From the NCBI GenBank assembly GCA_963789005.1, contig CAWBIZ010000009.1, positions 1 through 64,000 of the forward strand: a stretch of DNA of 64,000 nucleotides. Reading direction: 5' to 3'. Shown here one piece after another: positions 1 to 8,201 of the stretch; position 1 is the first letter of the stretch; each line of letters starts with the position of its first letter. The notes under the pieces are model-generated. The model did no database searches, was not told where the DNA came from, and saw only the letters and a program-made list of their open reading frames with translations. A program made the position numbers and the translations under genes. This stretch comes from DASSUW01 sp963789005 (lineage in GTDB: Bacteria; Actinomycetota; Thermoleophilia; Solirubrobacterales; Solirubrobacteraceae).

Positions 1-2
1 CC

Positions 3-86
3 GCCCTCGCGGTCCCGGCGCTCGCAGTGCTCGTCGCGGCGCTCTTCACCCCGAGCCGGCTGCCGCTCGTGCGGCGCGTCATGTAG
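3..86 (+). CDS. C-terminal end of a membrane protein (partial)
   Basis: Only the last 27 codons are in the window, read in frame to a TAG at 84-86. They encode a hydrophobic stretch rich in Ala, Leu and Val, followed by a short tail with three Arg residues, as expected for a last membrane helix and cytoplasmic end. The family cannot be identified from this fragment; a transporter is possible. It converges on moaDE, and its stop codon lies inside a duplicated segment (52-131). Confidence 0.5.
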   Translation, partial: ALAVPALAVLVAALFTPSRLPLVRRVM

Positions 87-131
87 GCGGAGCGAGCCGG
101 CTGCCGCTCGTGCGGCGCGTCATGTAGGCGG
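52..131. repeat. 39-bp direct tandem duplication, period 41 bp
   Basis: Bases 52-90 and 93-131 are identical, separated by 2 bases. The unit carries the TAG of the rightward gene and, on the other strand, a TGA in the moaDE frame, so both convergent 3' ends exist twice. The second copy ends moaDE at 120; the first ends the upstream gene. Confidence 0.85.
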
Positions 132-776
132 GAGCGTGCCCTCCGCGCGGCGGCGGCCGCCGGCGGTGACCTCGACCTTCCAGATCGGCGCTTCGGCCTT
201 GACGCGGTCGATGATCGCCCGGGCGCCCGCGAACGCCTCGCCGCGGTGGGGCGCGGACACCGCCACGATCACCGACGGCTCGGAGAGCGCGACGGTGCCC
301 GAGCGGTGCTCGACCGCGACCGCGCACAGGCCGTGGCGCTCGGCCTCCTCGGCCGCGATCGCCTCGATCCGCGGCTCGGCCATCTCGGCGTAGGCCTCGT
401 ACTCGAGCTCGGGCACCTCGCGCGTGACGCCCTCGAACAGGACGACCGCGCCGGCGCGGGGGTCGCGCACCGCCTCGGCGAGCGCGGTGAGGTCGAGCGC
501 GTCGCCGGTGACCCGCACGTGGCGGACCGCGCCCGCGCCCCCGCTGACCGGCGGGACGAGCGCGACCTCGTCGCCGCCCGCCACGGGCGCGTCAGGGCTC
601 GCGTACTCGCGGTTGAGGGCGACCACGCACTCCCGCGGCGCGACAGCGCCGACCGGCGTGCCGGCCATCGCCGCCAGCACGTCCGCCACCCGCGCGCCGT
701 CAGGCAGCTCGAGCTGCAGCCGATCCGTGCCGGCGCGTTCGCGCAGGCCGGCGAAAAGACGAACGGAAACGAGCAC
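120..776 (-). CDS. MoaD-MoaE fusion, molybdopterin synthase
   Basis: The protein makes molybdopterin from cyclic pyranopterin monophosphate. Residues 1-80 form a ubiquitin-like MoaD domain ending in Gly79-Gly80; residues about 85-218 form MoaE with the RVKAEAPIWK active-site segment containing both expected Lys residues. MoaD normally needs a free C-terminal GlyGly for thiocarboxylation, but here it is internal, as in the mycobacterial MoaX fusion, so proteolytic release is likely (inference). A GTG start at 776 is chosen because the MoaD fold begins there and TAGCAT lies 7 nt upstream; a TTG at 809 would add 11 residues. The other moa genes are on the opposite strand from 4170. Confidence 0.88.
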   Translation of the reverse strand: MLVSVRLFAGLRERAGTDRLQLELPDGARVADVLAAMAGTPVGAVAPRECVVALNREYASPDAPVAGGDEVALVPPVSGGAGAVRHVRVTGDALDLTALAEAVRDPRAGAVVLFEGVTREVPELEYEAYAEMAEPRIEAIAAEEAERHGLCAVAVEHRSGTVALSEPSVIVAVSAPHRGEAFAGARAIIDRVKAEAPIWKVEVTAGGRRRAEGTLPPT

Positions 777-783
777 CCGGCCG

Positions 784-789
784 ATGCTA
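784..789 (-). promoter_or_regulatory. -10-like hexamer TAGCAT for moaDE
   Basis: TAGCAT on the minus strand ends 7 nt before the GTG at 776. No Shine-Dalgarno is visible, consistent with a leaderless transcript. Confidence 0.45.
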
Positions 790-816
790 GTGCGGCCGCC
801 GCGAGCCAAGGCGAAG

Positions 817-2229
817 CTAAGGGGTCTGACCCTTTAGGTTTCGCCGCAAAGTTAAGGGGTCTGACCCTTTAGGTTGCGGCGGGGCGATCGCGGCCGTCCA
901 GGGCGACGTGTCGTGGGCCGCGGCGTCGAGCGCGTCGACTGCCGCCGGGCAGAGGCCCGTTCCGCGCTGCTCGTGCAGGATCGCGAGCGCCTTCTCGCGC
1001 GGCATCGCGGCGCGGTACGGGCGGTCGGCGGTGAGCGCCTCGTAGACGTCGGCGACGGCCAGGATGCGCGCGCTGCGCGAGAGGTCGAAGGCGGGCAGGC
1101 CGCGGTGGTAGCCCGTGCCGTCGAGCCGCTCGTGGTGGCTGGCGGCGACCTCGACGATCCCCTGCAGGCACGCCACGCGCTCGAGGATCTGCTGCGTGTA
1201 GCGGGGGTGCTCGCGGATGGCCGCGAGCTCGTCGGGCTCGAGCCGGCCGGGCTTGTCGAGGATGCGGCTCGACACCGCGAGCTTGCCGACGTCGTGCAGC
1301 AGGCCCGCACGGCGCAGGTCGCGCAGCGCGTCGGGCGCGAGCCCGAGCACCGAACCCGTGGCGACCGCCCAGTCCGCCACGCCATCGGAGTGCTGCGCGG
1401 TGTACGGCGACTTGGCGTCGATCACGCGGGCGAACGCCTCGGCGATGCGGTCGAGGTCGACCTCCCCCGCGGTGCGCACCCGGTCGGCGGGCTCCCAGAC
1501 GGCGAGCGACGGCACGGCGCGCGGGTCTTCGAGCGGACCCCAGAGCCGGCGGTCGTCGCGGACCGAGAGCAGCGCGTCGACCAAAGCGGGATCGAACCAG
1601 CGGCCGCGCCGCTTGAGCGCCATGCCCAACGCCCCCGGGAGCCCGACCGTGCGCACGAACACCTCGACGGTCTGCGCCAGGCAGAGGATGCGCGCGAGCA
1701 GCGGGATCTCCTCTTCGCGCAGCCCGAACGGCTGGCCGGAGCCGTCCCAGTGCTCGTCGAGCGCGCGGATGGCGGCCTGTGTGGCCGCCGGGAGCTCGAG
1801 CATGCGGGCGATCTCCGCGCCGCGCTCGCAGCGCGTGCCGATCACCTCGCGCGTGACCTCGTCCTCCTGCGTCACCCGCCGCAGCACGCGGGCCTTGGCG
1901 AGCGGGCCCGCGCCCGGCGCAACGTTGCGGACCGTGTACCGCGCCAGCTCCCCGCCGCGAGACCAGTCGATGCGCTTCATCTCGCGCTTGACCTGGTGGT
2001 CGGGAGCCGCGAACAGCGACGACAGCCTCGACGCGTTGCTCGAGCAGCCCGCGTCCTTGAGCAGGAGCGCGTAGAAGAGCGCCGACTGCGTGTCCTCGTC
2101 GAGCCCGAGCTGCTCGGCCAACCGCATGCCGATCGCGGTCGTCCGGACCGCGTGCCCGGGCGGCTCGCCCTCGGTGATGTCGAGCGCGTAGGAGAGCGCC
2201 CCGAGCACCTCCGACAGCGCGACGCGCAT
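817..2229 (-). CDS. HD-GYP domain protein, likely c-di-GMP phosphodiesterase
   Basis: 470 residues. The N-terminal half resembles a degenerate HD domain (LLLKDAGC where an HD pair is expected). Residues about 265-430 are a recognisable HD-GYP domain with LLHDVGK near 310 and HHERLDGTGYH near 364, the metal-binding and GYP signature with His replacing Pro after GY. The family hydrolyses c-di-GMP; activity here is inferred. The start overlaps the stop of the upstream PAS-GGDEF-EAL gene as ATGA, so the two are translationally coupled. The last 20 residues (KGSDPLTL...LKGQTP) come from two REP-like elements read in different frames and are probably not ancestral. Confidence 0.88.
   Translation of the reverse strand: MRVALSEVLGALSYALDITEGEPPGHAVRTTAIGMRLAEQLGLDEDTQSALFYALLLKDAGCSSNASRLSSLFAAPDHQVKREMKRIDWSRGGELARYTVRNVAPGAGPLAKARVLRRVTQEDEVTREVIGTRCERGAEIARMLELPAATQAAIRALDEHWDGSGQPFGLREEEIPLLARILCLAQTVEVFVRTVGLPGALGMALKRRGRWFDPALVDALLSVRDDRRLWGPLEDPRAVPSLAVWEPADRVRTAGEVDLDRIAEAFARVIDAKSPYTAQHSDGVADWAVATGSVLGLAPDALRDLRRAGLLHDVGKLAVSSRILDKPGRLEPDELAAIREHPRYTQQILERVACLQGIVEVAASHHERLDGTGYHRGLPAFDLSRSARILAVADVYEALTADRPYRAAMPREKALAILHEQRGTGLCPAAVDALDAAAHDTSPWTAAIAPPQPKGSDPLTLRRNLKGQTP
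818..840. repeat. REP-like palindromic element, copy A1
   Basis: A 23-bp sequence with an imperfect palindromic core (AAGGGGTCTGACCCTTT). It is identical to copy A2 at 853-875 and in the same orientation. The minus-strand reading of A1 supplies the last residues and the TAG (817-819) of the HD-GYP gene. Confidence 0.8.
853..875. repeat. REP-like palindromic element, copy A2
   Basis: Second 23-bp copy, 35 bp from A1 and identical over the full 23 bp. On the minus strand it encodes KGSDPL in the tail of the HD-GYP protein. Confidence 0.8.
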
Positions 2230-4118
2230 CAGGCGGCTTCCCGCCCCAGCAGCGCTTCGAGCTCGCCCGCCGGCAGCGGCCGCGAGAGCAGGAAGCCCTG
2301 CGCGTGGTCGCAGCCCAGCGCCGCGAGCCGCTCCAGCTGGCCGTCGGTCTCGACGCCCTCCGGGATCACGCCCATGCCGAGCGCGCGGGCCATGCCGACG
2401 ATCGCCTGCACGATCGCGCCGTCGCCTTCGCCGTCCTCGCCCAGCCCGGCGACGAACGCGCGGTCGACCTTCAGGCCGTCGAGCGGGTAGCGCTGCAGGT
2501 ACCGCAGCGACGAGTAGCCGGTGCCGAAGTCGTCGAGCAGCAGCCGCACGCCGAGCATCTGCAGCAGCTCGATCGTGAGCGCCGTGGCCGGTGTCTCCTC
2601 GAGCAGCAGGCCCTCGGTGATCTCGAGGCCGAGGCAGCTCGGGTCGAGGCCCGTGTCCACGAGCACGTCCTGCACCGTCTCGACGAAGTCAGGCGACGCC
2701 ATCTGGCGCGCGGAGACGTTGACGGTCAGGCGCAGCCCGGCGTGGTCGGTCTCACGCTGCCACCGCGCCACCTGCCGGCATGCGGCGCGCAGCACGCGCG
2801 CGCCGAGCGGGATGACGAGGCCGCTGTCCTCGGCGACGTGGATGAAGTCGCCGGGCGGCACGTTGCCGCGCGTCGGGTGCTCCCAGCGGACGAGCGCCTC
2901 GACGCCCGCGAGGTCGCGCCCGGGAAGGTGGTAGTACGGCTGGTAGGCGACCCACAGGCCCGCGTCGCCGTCGAGCGCCCGCCGCAGGTCGCGCTCCACC
3001 TGCAGCCGCGCCGTGATGCGGTCGCGCAGACCGGCGTCGAAGACCTCCGCCCGCCCACGGCCGCGCTCCTTGGCGCGGTACATCGCGGCATCGGCGTCCG
3101 AGAGCAGCTCCTCCGGCTCGCGCGGAGCGTCCGGATCGGTGACCACGACGCCTACGGAGACCGACCCGAAGCGCTCCTCGCCGTCGACGAGGAACGGCTC
3201 CTCGAACGCGCGCACGAGCCGCTCGGCTATCGCCGTGCCGTGGTGCTCGTCGACGATGTCCGAGCACACGACCGCGAACTCGTCGCCGCCGAAGCGCGCC
3301 ACCGTGTCGACTTCGCGCAGCTCGCGGTGCAGGCGCGGACCGATCTCCTGCAGCAGCTGGTCGCCGGCGTGATGGCCGAGCGAGTCGTTGACGACCTTGA
3401 GGTTGTCGAGGTCGAGGAAGAGGACCGCCACGTGGCCGCCGTCGCGCACCGCGCGGGCCAGCGCCTGGCGCAGGCGGTCGAGCAGCAGCGTGCGGTTGGG
3501 GAGGCCGGTGAGCGCGTCGTGGAGCGCGTCGTGGCGCATCTGCTCCTCGTAGCGATCGCGTTCGGTGGCCGAGGCGAGGATGTGGGCGACCGCCTGCAGG
3601 AAGTCGCTGTCGGGCTCCGCGTCGCGGGTCTCGGCGACGATGCGCGCGGCCTCGTAGCGCACCGCTGGGAGCTCGGCCCGTTCCATGACCATGCGGCCGA
3701 GCCGCGCCACCCCCGACTGCTGCGCGAGCCGGCGGGCGAGCTCGGCGCTGCCGGCGATGCGGGCGCTGATGTCGCGCGTCGAGCACTGGATCTCGTCGCC
3801 GACGGCGCGGGCGGTGGTCTCGACCCAGACGTAGTGCCCGTCCGCGTGGCGGACGCGGTACTCGAGCGTGACGACGCGGTCGGCGGACGCCGAGGTCTGG
3901 AGGCCGGCCTGTAGATGCGGCAGGTCGTCGGGGTGGATGAAGCTCCAGCCGTCGGCGCCGACGATCTCGTCCGGGTCGTAGCCGGCGAGCGCCGTGACCG
4001 ACGGCGAGACGTAGAGATGGCGACCCTCGCTGTCGAGCAGCGTGATGACGTCCGTCGCGTTGTCGGCGAGGAGACGGTAGAGCTGCTCAGGCGTTGCCCT
4101 CGTCGTCAGGGACGTCAT
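2229..4118 (-). CDS. PAS-GGDEF-EAL c-di-GMP signalling protein
   Basis: 629 residues. A PAS sensor domain (about 12-115) and a helical linker precede a GGDEF domain with intact RFGGDEF near residue 275 and an EAL domain with VEALVRW near 404 and DDFGTGYSSL. Both catalytic signatures look complete, so the protein could make and degrade c-di-GMP; which dominates cannot be told. No transmembrane segment is evident. The ATG at 4118 is chosen because the PAS domain follows directly; the longer reading frame upstream does not look like protein. It is divergent from moaC and coupled to the HD-GYP gene by an ATGA overlap. Confidence 0.9.
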   Translation of the reverse strand: MTSLTTRATPEQLYRLLADNATDVITLLDSEGRHLYVSPSVTALAGYDPDEIVGADGWSFIHPDDLPHLQAGLQTSASADRVVTLEYRVRHADGHYVWVETTARAVGDEIQCSTRDISARIAGSAELARRLAQQSGVARLGRMVMERAELPAVRYEAARIVAETRDAEPDSDFLQAVAHILASATERDRYEEQMRHDALHDALTGLPNRTLLLDRLRQALARAVRDGGHVAVLFLDLDNLKVVNDSLGHHAGDQLLQEIGPRLHRELREVDTVARFGGDEFAVVCSDIVDEHHGTAIAERLVRAFEEPFLVDGEERFGSVSVGVVVTDPDAPREPEELLSDADAAMYRAKERGRGRAEVFDAGLRDRITARLQVERDLRRALDGDAGLWVAYQPYYHLPGRDLAGVEALVRWEHPTRGNVPPGDFIHVAEDSGLVIPLGARVLRAACRQVARWQRETDHAGLRLTVNVSARQMASPDFVETVQDVLVDTGLDPSCLGLEITEGLLLEETPATALTIELLQMLGVRLLLDDFGTGYSSLRYLQRYPLDGLKVDRAFVAGLGEDGEGDGAIVQAIVGMARALGMGVIPEGVETDGQLERLAALGCDHAQGFLLSRPLPAGELEALLGREAA

Positions 4119-4169
4119 GCAGGTGTGATCGGCGTCCCGGGCGGGATGCTGAATACCATGGAGCACAGG

Positions 4170-4649
4170 ATGGAAGGGTCGGCGCTCACGCACTTGGACG
4201 CCGCGGGACGCGCGCGGATGGTCGACGTGAGCGCGAAGGCCGCGAGCGAGCGGTTTGCGCGGGCGCGCGCGACGGTCCGGATGTCGCCGGCCGCGGCGGC
4301 GCGCGTGGCCGCGGGCGACACCCCGAAGGGCGACGTGGCGGGCGTGGCGCGGATCGCCGCCATCCAGGCGGCCAAGCGCACCGACGAGCTGATCCCGCTC
4401 GCGCACTCGCTGCCGCTCACCCATGTCGACGTCGACGTCTCGATCGATCCCGATGCGGGCACCGTCACGATCGTCGCCGAGTCCCGGACGACCGACCGCA
4501 CGGGCGTCGAGATGGAGGCGCTGGTCGCCGCCTCGATCGCGGCGCTGACCGTCTACGACATGGTCAAGGGGATCGAGCCCGGCGTGGTGATCGAGCGCGT
4601 CGAGCTGCTCGACAAGACCGGCGGGAAGGCGGACTTCCACCGCTCATGA
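4170..4649 (+). CDS. moaC: cyclic pyranopterin monophosphate synthase MoaC
   Basis: 159 residues. MoaC converts the MoaA product 3',8-cH2GTP to cyclic pyranopterin monophosphate. The near-start LTHLDAAGRARMVDVSAK block, the AAKRTDELIPLAHSLPL block and VYDMVKG with catalytic-type Asp and Lys are all present. The ATG at 4170 follows a GGAG at 4160-4163 with 6-nt spacing; in-frame ATGs at 4146 and 4158 would add a few residues. The stop overlaps the moaA start (ATGA). Confidence 0.95.
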   Translation: MEGSALTHLDAAGRARMVDVSAKAASERFARARATVRMSPAAAARVAAGDTPKGDVAGVARIAAIQAAKRTDELIPLAHSLPLTHVDVDVSIDPDAGTVTIVAESRTTDRTGVEMEALVAASIAALTVYDMVKGIEPGVVIERVELLDKTGGKADFHRS

Positions 4650-5635
4650 AACCCTTGGTCGACGGCCACGGGCGCCCGATCGGCGACGTCCGGATCTCGG
4701 TCACGGACCGCTGCAACTTCCGCTGCCAGTACTGCATGCCGGCCGAAGGGCTGCCGTGGCTGCAGCGCGACGCGCTGCTCAGCTACGAGGAGATCACGCG
4801 GCTGGTGCGCCTGCTGGCGTCGATGGGCGTGCACGACGTTCGCCTGACCGGCGGCGAGCCGCTCGTGCGCCGTGAGCTGTGGCGGCTCGTGGAGCAGCTG
4901 GCGGCGATCGAGGACGTGCACGACCTCTCGCTCACGACCAACGGCTACCTGCTCACGCGCCAGGTCGACGACCTCGTGCGCGCCGGGTTGCGGCGGCTCA
5001 ACGTCTCGCTCGACTCGCTGGCGCCCGACCGCTTCTTCCAGCTCACCCGCCGCGACTCGCTGGCCCAGGTGCTCGAGGGACTCGAGGCCGCCCAGCAGCA
5101 CCCGGAGCTGCGGCCGATCAAGGTCAACGTCGTGGCGCTGCGCGACTTCACCGAGCACGAGGTGCTGCGGTTCGCCGAGTTCGCGCGGCAGAACCCGTAC
5201 GAGGTGCGCTTCATCGAGTTCATGCCGCTCGACGCCGACCACGCCTGGACGCGCGACAAGGTCCTGCCGAACGCCGAGATCGTGGCGATGATCGACGCGG
5301 TGTACCCGCTCGAGCCGGTCGGCCGTGAGCGGCACGGGACCGCGCGCCGCTACCGGTTCGCCGACGGCAACGGGTCGATGGGGTTCATCTCCCCCGTCTC
5401 CGAGCCCTTCTGCGGCGACTGCAACCGGATCCGCCTGACCGCCGAGGGCGAGCTGCGCACCTGCCTGTTCTCGCTGACCGAGACCGATCTGCGCGGACCG
5501 CTGCGGGCGGGGGCGACCGACGCCGAGCTGGAGGAGATCGTCCGAGCCGCCGTGTGGCGCAAGGAGCTCAAGCACCACGTCAACGATCCGGGGTTCGTCC
5601 AGCCGGCGCGGACGATGTCGCGGATCGGCGGATGA
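4646..5635 (+). CDS. moaA: GTP 3',8-cyclase MoaA
   Basis: 329 residues, the usual length. This radical SAM enzyme performs the first step of molybdenum cofactor synthesis from GTP. The N-terminal [4Fe-4S] site is CNFRCQYC (Cys23, 27, 30). The C-terminal cluster ligands are at about Cys256, 259 and 273. The protein ends in the conserved GlyGly (MSRIGG) needed for the radical step. It is coupled to moaC and moeA by ATGA-type overlaps, forming a three-gene operon. Confidence 0.96.
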   Translation: MKPLVDGHGRPIGDVRISVTDRCNFRCQYCMPAEGLPWLQRDALLSYEEITRLVRLLASMGVHDVRLTGGEPLVRRELWRLVEQLAAIEDVHDLSLTTNGYLLTRQVDDLVRAGLRRLNVSLDSLAPDRFFQLTRRDSLAQVLEGLEAAQQHPELRPIKVNVVALRDFTEHEVLRFAEFARQNPYEVRFIEFMPLDADHAWTRDKVLPNAEIVAMIDAVYPLEPVGRERHGTARRYRFADGNGSMGFISPVSEPFCGDCNRIRLTAEGELRTCLFSLTETDLRGPLRAGATDAELEEIVRAAVWRKELKHHVNDPGFVQPARTMSRIGG

Positions 5636-6825
5636 TCTCGCTCGACGAGGCGCTGGACCTCGTCCTCGAAGGGATCGCGCCGCTGGCGGTCGAGCGCGTT
5701 CCGCTGGCCGAAGCCGCCGGGCGGGTGGCCGCCGAGCCCGCGCTGGCGGCGGTCGACCTGCCGCCGTTCGACCGTTCGGCCATGGACGGGTTCGCGGTGC
5801 GCGCCGCCGACACCGCGCCCGGCGTGACGCTGCGGCTGGGGCCGGGCGTGGCGGCGGGCGAGGTCGCCGCGACGGCGCTGGAGCCGGGCACGGCGGCGCC
5901 GGTGTCGACCGGCGCGGCGCTTCCGCCGGGCGCCGACGCGATCCTGCAGTCCGAGCTCGCCGCCGAGCGCGACGGCGGCGTGGTGCCCGAGCGGGCGCTG
6001 GCCCCAGGCACGCACGTGCGGCGGCAGGGTGAGGATCTGCGCGCGGGGGACGAGTTGGCGCCTGCGGGCGCCGTGCTGACCCTCCCCCGGGTGTCGGCGC
6101 TCGCGTCCGCCGGTGTCGGCGAGGTCAGCGTGCACCGCCGCCCGCGGCTCGACGTGATCGTCACCGGCAGCGAGCTCCTGCCCGTCGGCGCGCCGCCCGA
6201 GCCGGGGCGGATCCACGAGTCCAACGGGCTGATGATCCGGCTGCTGGCAGCGCAGGCGGGCGCGCAGGTGGTCGAGCACGGGGTCGTCGGCGACGATCGC
6301 GCGGCGACCGACGAGGCGGTCGCGGCGGGGCTCGGCGGTGACGTCCTGGTGGTCTCCGGCGGTGTGTCGGTGGGGCCGCACGACCACGTCCGCCCGGCGT
6401 TCGAGGCCGCCGGCGTCGAGGAGGTCTTCTGGCGCGTGCGCGTCAAGCCCGGCAAGCCGCTGTGGTTCGGCCGCCGCGGCACGACGCTCGTGTTCGGGCT
6501 GCCGGGCAACCCGCTGTCGACGATCGTCGGCTTCTGCCTGTTCATCGAGCCCGCGCTGCGGCGACTGCAGGGCGAGGCGGACGCGCGGCCGCGGCTCGAG
6601 CCGGGCCGCCTGACGGTGCGCGCGCAGGCCTCCGACGGGCGCACGACGTTCCTCACCGCTGCCCTGCGGCCGGGTGCCGACGGCGTGCTCGAGGCGACCC
6701 CGACCGAGCGCCAGGGCTCGCACATGACCGGCGCCCTGGGCGAGAGCGACGGGTTCGCGGTCGCGCCCGACGAGGCCGGCGAGCTACCCGCGGGCGCCGC
6801 GGTCGACGTGCTGCGGCTCCGGTAG
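5632..6825 (+). CDS. moeA: molybdopterin molybdenumtransferase MoeA
   Basis: 397 residues. MoeA inserts molybdate into adenylylated molybdopterin. PPFDRSAMDGFAVRAAD near the N-terminus, the GGVSVGPHDH segment and the LPGNPLS segment are family signatures. It is the last gene of moaC-moaA-moeA, its start overlapping the moaA stop. Its 3' end overlaps the convergent glycosyltransferase gene by 42 bp. No separate MogA/MoaB gene for the adenylylation step is visible in the window. Confidence 0.94.
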   Translation: MISLDEALDLVLEGIAPLAVERVPLAEAAGRVAAEPALAAVDLPPFDRSAMDGFAVRAADTAPGVTLRLGPGVAAGEVAATALEPGTAAPVSTGAALPPGADAILQSELAAERDGGVVPERALAPGTHVRRQGEDLRAGDELAPAGAVLTLPRVSALASAGVGEVSVHRRPRLDVIVTGSELLPVGAPPEPGRIHESNGLMIRLLAAQAGAQVVEHGVVGDDRAATDEAVAAGLGGDVLVVSGGVSVGPHDHVRPAFEAAGVEEVFWRVRVKPGKPLWFGRRGTTLVFGLPGNPLSTIVGFCLFIEPALRRLQGEADARPRLEPGRLTVRAQASDGRTTFLTAALRPGADGVLEATPTERQGSHMTGALGESDGFAVAPDEAGELPAGAAVDVLRLR

Positions 6826-8184
6826 CTCACCGTGCAGCAGGCGGGCGAGCCCGCTGCCCGGCCGCACGCCCTCGGCGTCGAGCTTGTAGGTCAGCTTGTG
6901 CACGAAGCTGCCGTCCAGCAGCGCACGCGTGCGATCGTCGTCGGCGGGCTCGAGCAGGCTCTTGCCGTAGGCCGTGGCGCGGCTGACGGGCAGGCGCGGC
7001 GTGGCGTCCCAGACGGCGGCGAAGCGCTCGTCGAGGTGGTAGAGCATCTCGAACAGGTGGTGGAAGAGGTAGTAGTCGACGACGTGGTCGTAGGCGCGCC
7101 AGTAGGCGTAGTGGGCCTCGCGCAGCATCGCCACGAGGTAGTGGTTCGGCTCGCTCGCCAGGAACCAGTTGCCGAGGCGGGCGTGGCGGTAGGTGAACGC
7201 GAAGAAGCCGCTTTCGAGCAGGTCGGGGACGGCGTCCTGCATGCGTGCGCGGGGCAGGCACGTCGCGTCCATCCACACGCCTCCGTACGTGGAGAGCAGC
7301 TCGAGGCGCAGCAGGTCCGACAGCCGCGTCCACTCGTGGCCGAGCCGCCCGGCGAGCTCCGCCGGCACCTCGGCGTGCTCACGAGCGCTCGCCGCGTCCA
7401 GGAACACGACGTCGCCCTCGCGGTGCCGGCGCCGGACCTCGTCGGCGCAGCGCCGCACGATCGGCGGCGCGGTCTCGATCCCCTGGGCCCAGAACACGAA
7501 CACCTTGAACGGCGGATCCTGGGCGTCACCCAGGCGGTCGAGCGGCCGCGACGCGAGGTCCGGCGTTGCGCCGCTGCGGTCGAGCGCTCGGGCGCGGATG
7601 TCGTCGAGGCGCTCGGCGACGAAGCGGCCGATCCCGCGCCGCACCGCGAACCGCGCCGGGCTGGCGGCCGCGAGGCGGCGGTCGAGCTCGGTGGCGTTCG
7701 GGTCGCGTGCGAGCTTGGCGGCCTGCCGCGCCCGCTTGCGCTCGCGCGCGGCCCGGGCCTGCGCGCGCGCCTCGCTCGGCGTCTGGGCCGGCGCGCCCTC
7801 CCAGCGGCCGAGATGCTCGCGCGCGCGGGCGATCGCCGCGTGCCACTGGGGGCGCAGCGGGTTGCGCTCGATCGCGGCCTCGTAGGCCTCGATCGCCGCC
7901 TCCCACTGCTGCGCCCGGGCCCGCGCGCGGCCGAGCTTGGCGTGGTGGCGGGCATAGCGCCCATCCAGCGCGATCGCCGCCTCGTACGCCCGCGCGGCGG
8001 CCTCCCACTGCCGCGCGCGCATGTGCGCCGCGGCCAGCGCGAGCTGCCAGTGCCGGTGGGTCGGGTGGTACGCGACGGCACGCTCGTACGCGCGCGCGGC
8101 ATCCGGCCAGCGGCCCTTGGTGGCGAGGCCTCGCGCGCGCCGCGCGTGGAGCGCCGCGAGGCGGTGCTTGAGCCGTTTCGGCAC
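6784..8184 (-). CDS. TPR-containing capsular-polysaccharide-type glycosyltransferase
   Basis: 466 residues. The first roughly 150 residues hold at least three TPR-like helical repeats (AARAYERAVAYHP, AARAYEAAIALDG, AIEAYEAAIERNP). After a basic linker comes a domain like those that act on capsular polysaccharide (KVFVFWAQGIETAPPIVRRC; DXD-like VWMDAT near residue 301). Such enzymes transfer sugars from nucleotide donors; the acceptor is unknown. No ATG precedes the repeats, so a GTG at 8184 is chosen, 17 nt after the metalloprotease gene, with which it probably forms an operon. Confidence 0.72.
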   Translation of the reverse strand: MPKRLKHRLAALHARRARGLATKGRWPDAARAYERAVAYHPTHRHWQLALAAAHMRARQWEAAARAYEAAIALDGRYARHHAKLGRARARAQQWEAAIEAYEAAIERNPLRPQWHAAIARAREHLGRWEGAPAQTPSEARAQARAARERKRARQAAKLARDPNATELDRRLAAASPARFAVRRGIGRFVAERLDDIRARALDRSGATPDLASRPLDRLGDAQDPPFKVFVFWAQGIETAPPIVRRCADEVRRRHREGDVVFLDAASAREHAEVPAELAGRLGHEWTRLSDLLRLELLSTYGGVWMDATCLPRARMQDAVPDLLESGFFAFTYRHARLGNWFLASEPNHYLVAMLREAHYAYWRAYDHVVDYYLFHHLFEMLYHLDERFAAVWDATPRLPVSRATAYGKSLLEPADDDRTRALLDGSFVHKLTYKLDAEGVRPGSGLARLLHGELPEPQHVDRGARG

Positions 8185-8201
8185 GCGGCGAAGGTAGCGG
8201 G

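Noticed and set aside
52..131. Direct repeat read as target-site duplication of an inserted element
   Set aside because: The copies are separated by only 2 bp with nothing between, so it is a simple tandem duplication.
874..2490. 538-codon plus-strand open frame over the HD-GYP gene (and many similar long frames elsewhere)
   Set aside because: It is Arg/Ala/Gly-rich with no recognisable domain and lies opposite a well-supported gene; very high GC removes stops from the opposite strand.
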